DNA of 26,106 nucleotides, taken from contig JAUWYL010000019.1 in NCBI GenBank assembly GCA_030615855.1, forward strand, positions 1 through 26,106, read 5' to 3'. Shown here in pieces: positions 1 through 7,263 of the stretch. Below the pieces are notes generated by a model. That model was not told the DNA's origin. It searched no databases and saw only the letters and a list, made by a program, of their open reading frames with translations. Source of the stretch: a bacterium (GTDB taxonomy: Bacteria > UBP18 > UBA7526). Positions within the stretch are counted from its first letter, which is position 1, and every line of letters starts with the position of its first letter. Both the position numbers and the translations under genes were made by a program.

Positions 1-36
1 CATCTCTTCATCCCGTTTTTTCTAACATAGGTCGCT

Positions 37-621
37 TCACAAATAAAGAGGAAAGACAATATCACTTACACAACAAGGAATCCAGACGGCAAGGAATAAG
101 AATAAGAAAGTAATAACAACCGAGATCCAATTTATTACCCCGCTCAAAGCCATCATAATGTGAAATAATGATGCCCAGGTGCTCAGTAAAACATGGCCTG
201 CATGGGGAAATTTGGTAGTCGGCTTGAGATAGGCAAGGGCAATACCAATAATTGCTAAAGGATTTACCAGCCACCATTTCTCAATAAAACCAATATGGAT
301 TTCCTTATTAGGAAGACGGAGCAAGGTCTCTCCTAAATAAGGAATTAGGGAATCGCTTAAGGTGGCGATACCGATTGAGCCAACATAACCAATGATAAGT
401 AAAATCCAGATTCTAACTTTACCCTTCCGATAGAGCTTATACATAGATGCCGTGACCAGGGCGCTTAAAACGACATGGATGGGATGTAAGGTATAGAAAA
501 TATTATAGGAAACCCTGGAAGGGAGACGGTAAAAAAGGAACATAATGATAATTCCGGTAACGGCACCGAAAGCAGTGAATGGGGCATGTCTCTTTAATTC
601 TTTGACTATGTGCTTAGACAT
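37..621 (-). CDS. Polytopic membrane protein of unknown function
   Basis: This 194-residue protein is not one I recognise. It has about five or six hydrophobic segments: residues near 15-30, 45-60, 70-90, 115-130, 145-160 and 162-185. Several polar residues of the sort that bind metals sit in or beside the helices: HPIH near residue 46, a PHAGH stretch followed by STWASLFH near 140-154, and CCVSD near the C-terminus. The start codon lies 2 nt after the yggS stop, with a purine-rich AGAAGAG sequence upstream, so it is the last gene seen of the run that begins at 5999. Position in the operon says it is co-expressed with YggS and the ferredoxin ATPase; no function can be assigned. Reality of the gene is well supported by spacing and hydrophobic pattern. 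Confidence 0.8.
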   Translation of the reverse strand: MSKHIVKELKRHAPFTAFGAVTGIIIMFLFYRLPSRVSYNIFYTLHPIHVVLSALVTASMYKLYRKGKVRIWILLIIGYVGSIGIATLSDSLIPYLGETLLRLPNKEIHIGFIEKWWLVNPLAIIGIALAYLKPTTKFPHAGHVLLSTWASLFHIMMALSGVINWISVVITFLFLFLAVWIPCCVSDIVFPLYL

Positions 622-623
622 CT

Positions 624-1280
624 TTAATCTCTTCTGCCGAATACCAAGGTTCCTATCCTTACCATATTAGCCCCTTCCTCAATAGCAATCTTATAAGAAT
701 TGGTCATGCCCATAGAGAGGTATTTCATCTCAACACCTGGCAGATTAAGCGATTTAATCTTCTCAAATATCTTTCTGGTTTTTATAAAATAGGGTCGGGA
801 ATCCTCGGGATTCCCAAAACGAGGACCCATGGTCATAAGACCCATTATCTTTATATTGGAAAGAGCAGAGATCTCTCTTATTAACTCTAAAGCATCCTCA
901 GGGAAAATACCCGCTTTCTGCTCTTCCCTACCACTATTTATTTCAATCAATACCGGCATTATCTTACCGATTGCCCTACACCTCTTATCGATTTCTCTTG
1001 CTATCCTTACAGAGTCAACGGTTTCTATCATATCAAATATCTCTACGGCTTTCTTGGCCTTATTCCTCTGTAGTGGTCCGATGAGATGCCACTTTGCCCT
1101 TCTTCCAATTACCCTGAATGCCCTCTCTGCCTCCTGGACATAGTTCTCTCCAATAATCTTCACCCCGACATCTACGGCCTCTTGAATCTCTTCTGCTGTC
1201 CTGGTCTTTGCGGCTCCTACCAATGTCACACCTTCTGGCAATTCACTCAATATCTTCTCTACATTCTCTTTAATTGTCAT
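624..1280 (-). CDS. yggS: YggS/PLPBP family pyridoxal phosphate-binding protein
   Basis: A 218-residue single-domain alanine-racemase-fold protein of the YggS (PLP homeostasis protein) family. Members bind pyridoxal 5'-phosphate without known catalytic activity and help maintain vitamin B6 and amino-acid balance. The PLP lysine is K25 in LVGAAKTRT; other family landmarks are IGENYVQE, WHLIGPLQRNK, SGREEQKAGI, LMTMGP, LSMGMTNSY and VRIGTLVFG. An upstream in-frame non-ATG start would add 30 residues that are not family-like; I chose the ATG at 1280, which has an AGAGGG ribosome site upstream and overlaps the end of the ATPase gene by 11 bases. Length matches the family. The overlap suggests translational coupling with the ATPase gene. 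Confidence 0.96.
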   Translation of the reverse strand: MTIKENVEKILSELPEGVTLVGAAKTRTAEEIQEAVDVGVKIIGENYVQEAERAFRVIGRRAKWHLIGPLQRNKAKKAVEIFDMIETVDSVRIAREIDKRCRAIGKIMPVLIEINSGREEQKAGIFPEDALELIREISALSNIKIMGLMTMGPRFGNPEDSRPYFIKTRKIFEKIKSLNLPGVEMKYLSMGMTNSYKIAIEEGANMVRIGTLVFGRRD

Positions 1281-2118
1281 GAAAAACCCTCTTAAATAGT
1301 TCTTTGAATTTTGCTTTGTATTCTGGTCTTTCTTCAATAATTGGAGTACCTTTTGAATAAGCAAAAGCAATCTCTTTACTATAAGGAATCTTAAGGAGGA
1401 CGAGGATTTTGTTCTCCCGACAGAATTCTTCTACTCTTTCATCTCCAATACCATCCCGGTTGATAATCACTCCAAAGGGAATTTTTAGTTTCTTAACTAC
1501 TTCTACTGCCATCTTCAGATCGTGCAATCCAAAGGGGGTAGGTTCGGTTACCAAAAGACAGAAGTTGCTTCCCCGGATGGACTCCACCATAGGGCAGGAA
1601 GTTCCTGGAGAGATATCGATAATAACTATTTTGTCCTTCTTTATCTCTCTTTTCAAGCTGCGAATAATAGGTACTGCCTGGGCCTCTCCTACATTGAGCC
1701 TTCCCTGAATAAAATCTATCTCCCCCGCCTTACCTTTCTCCACTACACCAATAGGTCTTTCTATTTCTCTGATTGCCTTCTGGGGACATAAAAGACTGCA
1801 CCCCCCACAACCCTTGCATAATTCAGGAAAAATAAGAACCTTTTCTTTAACCAAAGCTAAGGCATTGAACTGGCAGACCTTAACACAGATTCCACAGGCG
1901 TTACACTTCTCTTGATCGACCTGAGGAACGGGAATATTAACTGACTGGCTTTCTGTTAAGGTGGGTTTTAAGAATATATGAGCATCCGGCTCTTCCACAT
2001 CGCAGTCTAAGAATTGTACCCCATTTTTAATGCTTAAAGCCAGATTAGTAGCCACGAAGGTCTTTCCCGTTCCTCCCTTGCCACTAGCTACAGAAATAAT
2101 CATCTGAGAGTTATTCAT
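1270..2118 (-). CDS. MinD-superfamily P-loop ATPase with inserted 2x[4Fe-4S] ferredoxin domain
   Basis: A 282-residue cytosolic ATPase. A deviant Walker A motif (GKGGTGKT, residues 13-20) is followed by DCDVEEPD, then an inserted ferredoxin domain with two CxxCxxCxxxC clusters (C72, C75, C78, C82 and C101, C104, C107, C111). The ATPase fold then resumes with IIDISPGTSCP (switch II-like) and a closing Rossmann region. Proteins of this build accompany MTH1175/orange-protein genes in anaerobes such as Desulfovibrio and are thought to take part in metal-cluster assembly or redox-coupled ATP use; that role is inference here. The longest frame begins at a TTG; I prefer the ATG at 2118, which has AAGAGAAG upstream and overlaps the preceding stop by 8 bases. 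An ATG at 2103 is also possible. Confidence 0.93.
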   Translation of the reverse strand: MNNSQMIISVASGKGGTGKTFVATNLALSIKNGVQFLDCDVEEPDAHIFLKPTLTESQSVNIPVPQVDQEKCNACGICVKVCQFNALALVKEKVLIFPELCKGCGGCSLLCPQKAIREIERPIGVVEKGKAGEIDFIQGRLNVGEAQAVPIIRSLKREIKKDKIVIIDISPGTSCPMVESIRGSNFCLLVTEPTPFGLHDLKMAVEVVKKLKIPFGVIINRDGIGDERVEEFCRENKILVLLKIPYSKEIAFAYSKGTPIIEERPEYKAKFKELFKRVFHDN

Positions 2119-3106
2119 TGAACTTCTCTTCAAAATAATTCCTGAAGAAATCCACGATTTTTTTATTTCTTATTAGAATGTCACTATTGTGCCAGAGTTC
2201 CAGGCCCCCATAAGACCAGTTTGTAGAACCTAAGAATACGCTATCGTCAATAATAACTACCTTGGCATGAGTGATAATATCTTCATTATCAAGCCTTGCT
2301 TCAATACCATTTTCTTTAAAATATTCTATTGTCTTACCATTCATCCTATTCAACCATTCATTGAAGTCACTTTTTTCCAGGATTACTTTTACTTTTACCC
2401 CTCTTTTTCTTGCTTTTATCATCTCATCGGCTAAGATATCGGCTCTGGTATCTTTTGAACTACTTAGTTGAAATCCATAAACCATGACCAATGTTCTTTT
2501 ATTCGCTTTCTTCATCATTGCCCGAACAATATCGAAGTATTCTCTGTCAATAATAGGGATTATCTCCCCTCTGAAACTTTTAAAAGGGGAAATATCTTTT
2601 GAAGAATCTTTCCATAGATAATCGAAATATTCTTGGAAATATTCGGCCATTTTTCTATCTTCTATCATTACATTTGCCTCATTGGCATAACCTAACGACA
2701 TTTCTGTCCAGTTTGTCGAACCAATTAAAACAATTTTTTCATCAGAGATAATTATTTTGTTGTGGGTTGTCTTTTTTGGGGAATCAAACCTCGCCTCAAT
2801 ATTCTTCTTTTTCTCTAGGGATTTTATAGTCAGTCGATTGGCTGCTAAGCGGTCATCGAGCAGTATCCTTATCTTTACTCCTCTTTGAGCCGCTTCCCTC
2901 ACCTCTTTTATTAAAGTATCTACCTTTCTCCCTTTCTTCGCCACGAACATAGCAATAGAGATGGATTCTTTAGATTCCCTTATTAGCCTCTGGGCATAAG
3001 GAAGATATTCCCTATCAATAACTGGAATGGTTTTGGATGATACTTCAGCCAAACCAGAAAACAAAAGAAGAGTAACTAAAAGGAAAATTCTACAATGTTT
3101 CGTCAT
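2111..3106 (-). CDS. Exported phospholipase D-fold protein with two HKD motifs
   Basis: A 331-residue protein with an N-terminal signal peptide (hydrophobic residues 6-20, likely cleavage near 24) followed by two PLD domains. Each domain begins with a similar I-D-R-E-Y segment (residues 30-34 and 186-190), showing an internal duplication. Both catalytic motifs are intact: H115/K117/D122 and H280/K282/D287, each followed by GSTNW. Family members include periplasmic Nuc-type endonucleases and phospholipases; the bilobed pattern fits a non-specific nuclease or phosphodiesterase acting outside the cytoplasm. It starts 54 nt after the DUF5320 gene with AAAGGA upstream and overlaps the ATPase gene, so an exported enzyme is embedded in an otherwise cytosolic operon. 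Substrate is unknown. Confidence 0.9.
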   Translation of the reverse strand: MTKHCRIFLLVTLLLFSGLAEVSSKTIPVIDREYLPYAQRLIRESKESISIAMFVAKKGRKVDTLIKEVREAAQRGVKIRILLDDRLAANRLTIKSLEKKKNIEARFDSPKKTTHNKIIISDEKIVLIGSTNWTEMSLGYANEANVMIEDRKMAEYFQEYFDYLWKDSSKDISPFKSFRGEIIPIIDREYFDIVRAMMKKANKRTLVMVYGFQLSSSKDTRADILADEMIKARKRGVKVKVILEKSDFNEWLNRMNGKTIEYFKENGIEARLDNEDIITHAKVVIIDDSVFLGSTNWSYGGLELWHNSDILIRNKKIVDFFRNYFEEKFNE

Positions 3107-3160
3107 TTCATCCTTTAGCCCTTTAGGTTCTCATCATCTTTGTCCCACATTTTCTCTATA

Positions 3161-3334
3161 TCAAGGACGGCCGCCTCGCATTCTTCCTTTTCCTCTACCA
3201 CCACGACGACCTCTACCAGCACCACCGCGTGGTGTTCCGATACCAGCACCCATGGGTCTACCGGCTCTTCTTCCCAGTCCTCTTCCTGTTCCTGGGCCTT
3301 GACCTTCCGGTCCCGTTCCGTTTCCAAGTGGCAT
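3161..3334 (-). CDS. Small Gly/Arg-rich DUF5320-type protein
   Basis: A 57-residue protein starting M-P-L-G-N-G-T-G-P, the hallmark opening of DUF5320 proteins, followed by Gly/Arg-rich low-complexity sequence (RGGAGRGRRGGRGKGR). It lacks the coiled coil seen in the relative at 7264-7659. The ATG at 3334 is fixed by a near-perfect AAGGAGGTGATT ribosome site 8 nt upstream; the longer frame beginning at 3358 would place its start inside this site region. Several overlapping long frames in this GC-rich stretch are by-products of composition. Function is unknown; related genes accompany MTH1175-like genes. Its leader is almost the same as that of the DUF5320 gene at 7659. Confidence 0.8.
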   Translation of the reverse strand: MPLGNGTGPEGQGPGTGRGLGRRAGRPMGAGIGTPRGGAGRGRRGGRGKGRMRGGRP

Positions 3335-3402
3335 TTCAATCACCTCCTTTTTAAACACAGATTATCACAGATTTATTACAGATTAGCACAGAGCATAGAT
3401 AC
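3335..3402 (-). repeat. ATCTGTG repeat forming the DUF5320 leader (copy 2)
   Basis: Minus-strand ATCTGTG-type units (…AATCTGTAATAAATCTGTGATAA…-like) run straight into the AAGGAGGTGATT ribosome site of the gene at 3334. A 19-nt core at 3365-3383 is identical to 7688-7706 in front of another DUF5320 gene, and the ribosome site and start context match too. Confidence 0.75.
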
Positions 3403-3408
3403 TCGATC

Positions 3409-3897
3409 TTAATTTTTATTCGTTATTTCTTTTATGATTTGGATGTGGCTGGAAAAGGGGATATGGGGTAATTTCTTTATAGGAAAGAACCTTGCTTCCT
3501 GGGCATCATCCCCGGCTGCAAGTTCCTTCTTCTTCACCTCTACTTCATAGGCTACAACCAGTATATTCTTATACATTTTACTTCTTTGTCTATAAACCCC
3601 AATTAATCCTGAGATTCTTCCCTCTAAATTTGTCTCCTCTTTTAATTCTCGCAGACAGGCTTCCTGAGATGTTTCCTCAATCTCGATGAAACCAGAAGGA
3701 AGGGTCCATCTCCCTTTATGGGGCTCAATGCCTCTCTTAATCAGAAGAATTTTTTTATCATCTTTGACAACTGCTACCACTGCCGGAAAAGGATTTTCAT
3801 AATTTATCCAACCACATCTTATGCAAACCAATCGTTTCCGTTTATTAATATTAATCTTTCTTAAAGGATATCTGCACTGGGGGCAGTACTTAATCAT
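3409..3897 (-). CDS. Nudix hydrolase with N-terminal zinc ribbon
   Basis: A 162-residue protein. Residues 5-28 hold a zinc ribbon (C5, C8, C25, C28), as in NudC-like and ADP-ribose pyrophosphatase-like Nudix proteins. The Nudix box starts at G69 and keeps every catalytic position: E75, then R83, E84, E87 and E88 (RELKEET). The family hydrolyses nucleoside diphosphates linked to another moiety (NADH, ADP-ribose, damaged nucleotides); the substrate cannot be read from the sequence. Its ATG overlaps the deformylase stop in an ATGA arrangement, indicating coupled translation. It is shorter than NudC, so I would not give it that name. Confidence 0.92.
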   Translation of the reverse strand: MIKYCPQCRYPLRKININKRKRLVCIRCGWINYENPFPAVVAVVKDDKKILLIKRGIEPHKGRWTLPSGFIEIEETSQEACLRELKEETNLEGRISGLIGVYRQRSKMYKNILVVAYEVEVKKKELAAGDDAQEARFFPIKKLPHIPFSSHIQIIKEITNKN

Positions 3898-4385
3898 CTC
3901 TTTTTCTCTATCTTTCTCAGCTGCTTTCTGATAGACTTTAATTTCTTACGCGAGATATGGTCGATAATTAATATCCCGTTTAGATGATCAATCTCGTGTT
4001 GTAGGGCACGAGCAAAAAGGCCTGCGGCGCCAATCTGTTGTGTCTCTCCATTCTTATCTATTCCCTCTACAATGACCTCCTGGGAACGCTTTATCTCCAA
4101 GAAGATTCCTGGCAGGCTCAGACACCCTTCGGGACCTGTTGCCTTTCCCTGGCGCCAGAGAATTTTGGGATTGACCAGAGCAGTCAGCCCCTCTCCCACA
4201 TCAACCACAATGGCCCTCTTCAGAACTCCAACCTGGGGAGCCGCTAAACCTATTCCTTCATCATGATACATGGTATCTGCCATATTATTCAAGAGTTTTT
4301 TGATTTTTCCATCGACTTCTTCTATCTCCTGGCATTTCTTTCTTAAGGCCGGATTGCCATATAGTCTAACCTTCAAAACTCCCAT
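3894..4385 (-). CDS. def: Peptide deformylase
   Basis: A 163-residue peptide deformylase, which removes the N-formyl group from nascent proteins using a metal (usually Fe2+). All three signature motifs are present: GIGLAAPQ (44-51), EGCLS with metal ligand C88, and HEIDH with ligands H130 and H134 and catalytic E131. The start ATG has a GGAGG site 8 nt upstream and gives the usual family length. It lies 22 nt after the metallo-beta-lactamase-fold gene and overlaps the Nudix gene. In many genomes def adjoins fmt; here it does not within the window. Confidence 0.98.
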   Translation of the reverse strand: MGVLKVRLYGNPALRKKCQEIEEVDGKIKKLLNNMADTMYHDEGIGLAAPQVGVLKRAIVVDVGEGLTALVNPKILWRQGKATGPEGCLSLPGIFLEIKRSQEVIVEGIDKNGETQQIGAAGLFARALQHEIDHLNGILIIDHISRKKLKSIRKQLRKIEKKR

Positions 4386-4407
4386 TCTTAAAACCTCCTG
4401 GAATCTC

Positions 4408-5118
4408 TTAATCTATTCTCGTCTCTAATCCGGCGCCTACCCTGATAAAATTCTCCTTGAACTTTTTCTCAAATAGAGCAATTGCTCTATTCCCGGTACA
4501 GTGACAGGGACCAGCCTTTTCCACCCCTAATCTTTTGAACTCTGAAATTACTCTATTCGCCCTCAGAGAAAATTCCAGATGGAAACCGCCCAGGACTAAA
4601 TAGACTTTTTTCTTTAAACTTTCCTTAATTTCTTTTACCATTCTTGCAATGCCCGGGTGGGCACAGCCAGTAATGATGGCAAGACCTTTATCCGTTTCTA
4701 TAGTTAGGGGGATCTCTTTGGGTCCCAATCCTCCCATCTGGGGACCAACCAGGATTCCCTCCGAGATATTAGCCATTCCACTTACGGGAGAAAACTTTAT
4801 ACCTTTTTCTTTCAAGTTCTGTTTAAAAGTCTCCGGAAAGGTATCTCCAAAATAGACTGCTACCTCTTTATTTCTGTCAATAATTGCTTCCAGACCACCG
4901 GTATGGTCCCAGTGAATGTGGGAGAGAACAACGGTATTAATACTTTCCGGCTCTACTTCTAAAGCCTGTAGATTAAAGAGAAGTCCTTGGCCATCGCCAC
5001 CGGTATCGAAGAGGACTCTCTTTCCTTGATGGTCAATGAGGCAGGAGAAGCCCCACCCGGTCTTCAATCCTTCTCGATGTAATCGATTATCGTAAACTAT
5101 TCTTAGTAATGTGCTCAC
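4408..5118 (-). CDS. Metallo-beta-lactamase-fold hydrolase (DHPS-like MBL family)
   Basis: A 236-residue MBL-fold protein with the metal motif H67-x-H69-x-D71-H72 (SHIHWDHTGGL). Later ligand regions are TGCAHPGI and GGFHLEF, and a CHCTG segment follows near residue 210. This pattern matches the archaeal/bacterial subfamily annotated as 7,8-dihydropterin-6-methyl-4-aminobenzene-phosphate synthase-like, whose true reaction is unclear in bacteria. The start is a GTG whose bases overlap the DUF89 stop (GTGA). Such MBL proteins are often found beside MTH1175-like and ferredoxin-ATPase genes in anaerobes, which fits the surroundings. Confidence 0.9.
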   Translation of the reverse strand: MSTLLRIVYDNRLHREGLKTGWGFSCLIDHQGKRVLFDTGGDGQGLLFNLQALEVEPESINTVVLSHIHWDHTGGLEAIIDRNKEVAVYFGDTFPETFKQNLKEKGIKFSPVSGMANISEGILVGPQMGGLGPKEIPLTIETDKGLAIITGCAHPGIARMVKEIKESLKKKVYLVLGGFHLEFSLRANRVISEFKRLGVEKAGPCHCTGNRAIALFEKKFKENFIRVGAGLETRID

Positions 5119-5999
5119 TTTCTCACTTTCTCATCTGCTCCACCTGATGCTTTAAGAACCGCGCCCCCTACCCTTACTCCAATATGGCGGGCGATGACCG
5201 GGCACTTCACTTGTAATAGAAAATAGATTCTATCGTCTTCTTCGTCACTCAATGATTCGTAATTCCCCTGCCCCTTGGCAATAATTATATCTGCTTTACC
5301 ATAAATTTCTAAGAAATTTTTAGAACATGAATTCAGGATAGTGCCTGGAATATCAGAGCCGTTAGAAACGACTCGGGCCACTTCACTCATAGAGACTTCT
5401 TGGGCATCATTCAAGGTAACATCATTAATGATTGGTGCTCCACGCACTACATAGTAAACTTCTTGCCCTTGATCTCTTTTATCAATCTCTTCAATCAAAA
5501 TTTTATCAAAGACAATCTCTCCCGCATTGTCACCCAGATAGAGAATAGTCCTGGCCTTATCCAAAGATTGAACAAATTCTCGGTAATGGTCAATAGTCAA
5601 ATTTGCTTTTAATGTTTTTTCTTGAGTCTTTTCCAGATCAAAATATCCCTTTGCTGCTGAATCCATGATATTTCCGACAATGGCCAATTTTATTGCAGTA
5701 AGTAAAGGCTCCTGAGAATTCTTAATAATTCCTTTAAATTCGGAATATTTTCTTAGAACCAACTGGTTATATTTACTTTTAACTTCCTTATAAGGATCGG
5801 AACAATAGGTTAGCTCCTTCAGTGTCTTATGAATGAAGTGACCAATCTGAGGAGGGGGAGTACGGGGATTCATGCGACAGAGATTGAACATTACCTGATT
5901 AAGAACCATTCTTTGGATGGTTTCATCATCTGTTGCCAAACGAGCTGCTTCCAGGGCTTGCCTTAAGAAACAGGGAAAGCATTCTAAGTAGGTTTTCAT
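5115..5999 (-). CDS. DUF89 (ARMT1-like) damage-control phosphatase family protein
   Basis: A 294-residue protein that opens with the subfamily signature of DUF89: C7-x-x-C10 followed by LRQALEAAR. The metal-dependent phosphatase core is visible as YLGDNAGEIVFDK (about residues 155-167), with VRGAPIINDVTLNDA and AKGQGNYE downstream. Family members remove phosphate from damaged or toxic sugar and cofactor phosphates, including phosphopantetheine derivatives; the substrate here is unknown. It heads the transcription unit that runs to the window start. Its last codons (D-E-K-V-R-K) fall in an AGTGAGA-type tandem repeat that also supplies the GTG start of the next gene. No clear promoter was seen in front. 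Confidence 0.9.
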   Translation of the reverse strand: MKTYLECFPCFLRQALEAARLATDDETIQRMVLNQVMFNLCRMNPRTPPPQIGHFIHKTLKELTYCSDPYKEVKSKYNQLVLRKYSEFKGIIKNSQEPLLTAIKLAIVGNIMDSAAKGYFDLEKTQEKTLKANLTIDHYREFVQSLDKARTILYLGDNAGEIVFDKILIEEIDKRDQGQEVYYVVRGAPIINDVTLNDAQEVSMSEVARVVSNGSDIPGTILNSCSKNFLEIYGKADIIIAKGQGNYESLSDEEDDRIYFLLQVKCPVIARHIGVRVGGAVLKASGGADEKVRK

Positions 6000-6053
6000 G
6001 GAAATACCCCAATTAGTTGGTTAGTCAGTTTTCCAGTTGCCAGTTGAGATTTT

Positions 6054-6089
6054 AAAAAGAATGGCTGTGGCCTTTAAAAGCCACAGCCA
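6054..6089 (-). terminator. Rho-independent terminator after the MTH1175-like gene
   Basis: A perfect 10-bp stem (TGGCTGTGGC, 6062-6071, with GCCACAGCCA, 6080-6089) with an 8-nt loop. On the minus strand it is followed by a U-rich tract (TTCTTTTT). It lies 25 nt after the stop at 6114 and separates this unit from the DUF89 gene. Confidence 0.85.
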
Positions 6090-6113
6090 GCGCAAAAAAT
6101 TTCCTTCATCTTG

Positions 6114-6737
6114 CTATTTCTTCTTCTTTTTTTTCTTCTTGTTCAACTCGGCGATTCTCTTCTGGATCTGGTCCATCTGTTGCTTTAGCATCTGAGCCTG
6201 ATCTTCAAGCATCTGGAGTTCGTCTTCCTTACTTATCTGAGGAGCTTGGGGTGGTTGAGAAGGAAAGCCCATGGGCTGCTGCCATCCCATGCCCATTCCT
6301 CTGCCCATACCCATGCCTCTTCCCATACCCATGCCACGGCCCATTCCCATGCCAAAACCCATTCCAGAGCCCATTCCCATGCCGAACTTAGCCCCCACAC
6401 TGGGACCAGTGGTGGGTTGTAACTTTCCACCCTTATAGGCATTGAGCGCTTCTTGGACAGTGCCGCTCACTCCTACAATGACCTTTACTCCTGCTTGAGA
6501 AAGGACCTGGAAGGCATTGGGACCACAAGCACCAGTCAAAACAACCTCTGCCCCTTCATTAACCACTAACTGGGCGGTCTGGATCCCGGCTCCACCCAAT
6601 GCAGCGACATTTGGATTCTGAATGGCCTTGAACTTCATGGTTTTTGGGTCAACGATGATGAAGTACTGGCACCTTCCAAACCTGGGATCTACCGGGCTGG
6701 ATAAATTCTGTCCGGTAGAACTTACTGCTATCTTCAT
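6114..6737 (-). CDS. MTH1175/NifX-like (orange-protein-type) protein with Gly-Met linker and C-terminal coiled coil
   Basis: A 207-residue three-part protein. Residues 1-108 form a dinitrogenase iron-molybdenum cofactor-binding fold of the MTH1175 type (MKIAVSSTG, SPVDPRFGRC with C23, VLTGACGPNA with C71). Residues 118-152 are a Gly/Met/Arg repeat (units of GMGMGR). After a Pro/Gln stretch, residues 168-199 form an amphipathic coiled coil (EDELQMLEDQAQMLKQQ…), and the protein ends in eight lysines. The fold binds metal clusters; the Desulfovibrio orange protein of this family carries a Mo-Cu cluster. The coiled coil is nearly the same as that of the DUF5320 protein at 7264-7659, so the two probably pair or dock on a common partner. 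A strong AAGGAGG site precedes the ATG. Confidence 0.92.
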   Translation of the reverse strand: MKIAVSSTGQNLSSPVDPRFGRCQYFIIVDPKTMKFKAIQNPNVAALGGAGIQTAQLVVNEGAEVVLTGACGPNAFQVLSQAGVKVIVGVSGTVQEALNAYKGGKLQPTTGPSVGAKFGMGMGSGMGFGMGMGRGMGMGRGMGMGRGMGMGWQQPMGFPSQPPQAPQISKEDELQMLEDQAQMLKQQMDQIQKRIAELNKKKKKKKK

Positions 6738-6744
6738 TCTTATA

Positions 6745-6826
6745 CCTCCTTTGCAACCGCCAAAACGCTAAACTAAACTTAAAGATGCCAAATTTTCGCG
6801 CTTTAGTGGATATTCTGCGCTTTATT
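6745..6826. repeat. Intergenic repeat X, copy of the segment at 7181-7260
   Basis: About 80 bp beginning in the ribosome site of the downstream gene (CCTCC on the plus strand) and matching 7181-7260 at roughly 85% by eye. Shared blocks include TTGCAACCGCCAAAACGCTA and GCCAAATTTTCGCGC. The unit ends at the stop codon of the upstream gene. Confidence 0.75.
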
Positions 6827-6827
6827 T

Positions 6828-7172
6828 TTACCAACCATAGAACCAGCGGCCACGACCTCTACCCCATCCGCGGCCAAAACCACGACTCCAACCGCAGCCA
6901 AAGCCACGGCCAAAGCCTCGACCAAATCCCCGGCCAAACCATGGTTGTGCCATGCCAGGATAAGGCAATCCCCCATAAGGCATAACCGGCCTATATGGAT
7001 ATCCTGTTCCTGCATAGCCATATGGCGCTGTTGCTCCATAGGGATATCCCATTCCGGCATAGCTATATGGGGCACCTGCTCCCGCACCGTAAGCTGGCAC
7101 GGCACAAAAACCCATGCCACGACCAGTCATCGGCCCCATGCCCATCGGTCCAGTTCCATTTCCAAAAGGCAT
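6828..7172 (-). CDS. DUF5320-type Gly/Tyr-rich protein
   Basis: A 114-residue protein opening with M-P-F-G-N-G-T-G-P-M-G-M-G-P-M-T-G-R-G-M-G-F-C, an excellent match to the DUF5320 N-terminus including its Cys (C23). The middle has tandem units of A-P-Y-[SG]-Y-A-G-x-G-Y-P-Y (residues 34-60), and the C-terminal third is Gly/Arg/Phe/Trp-rich (RGFGRGFGRG, C93 in GFGCGW). It lacks the coiled coil of its neighbour. The ATG at 7172 is fixed by an AAGGAGGTGAG site 8 nt upstream; a GTG frame starting at 7181 lies inside that site. Long frames on other strands here reflect the Gly-rich composition. Function is unknown. Confidence 0.85.
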   Translation of the reverse strand: MPFGNGTGPMGMGPMTGRGMGFCAVPAYGAGAGAPYSYAGMGYPYGATAPYGYAGTGYPYRPVMPYGGLPYPGMAQPWFGRGFGRGFGRGFGCGWSRGFGRGWGRGRGRWFYGW

Positions 7173-7180
7173 ATTTCTCA

Positions 7181-7260
7181 CCTCCTTGCAACCGCCAAAA
7201 CGCTAAATTAAACTCAAAGACGCCAAATTTTCGCGCCCTGGCGGATATTTTGCGGTTTTG
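7181..7260. repeat. Intergenic repeat Y, copy of the segment at 6745-6826
   Basis: Second copy of the segment described at 6745. In this copy the outer bases CCGCCA (7192-7197) and TGGCGG (7239-7244) are exact complements, so it can fold back. It fills the whole gap between the two DUF5320 genes. Confidence 0.75.
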
Positions 7261-7263
7261 CGT

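Noticed and set aside
1-36. Start of a further minus-strand gene at the left edge
   Set aside because: ATG codons occur at 3 and 11 but too little sequence remains to judge; an ATG at 28 is closed by a stop after five further codons.
829-1143. Plus-strand frames of about 60-130 residues through the window
   Set aside because: All lie opposite recognised minus-strand genes, lack ribosome sites and show no family features.
3115-3339. 74-residue acidic frame overlapping the DUF5320 gene
   Set aside because: It is a by-product of the Gly/Arg-rich coding sequence in another frame; the DUF5320 frame has the strong ribosome site and family start.
6803-7120. 105-residue frame in the DUF5320 region
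   Set aside because: It is out of frame with the recognisable DUF5320 protein, has no ribosome site and shows only composition-driven Ala/Val runs.
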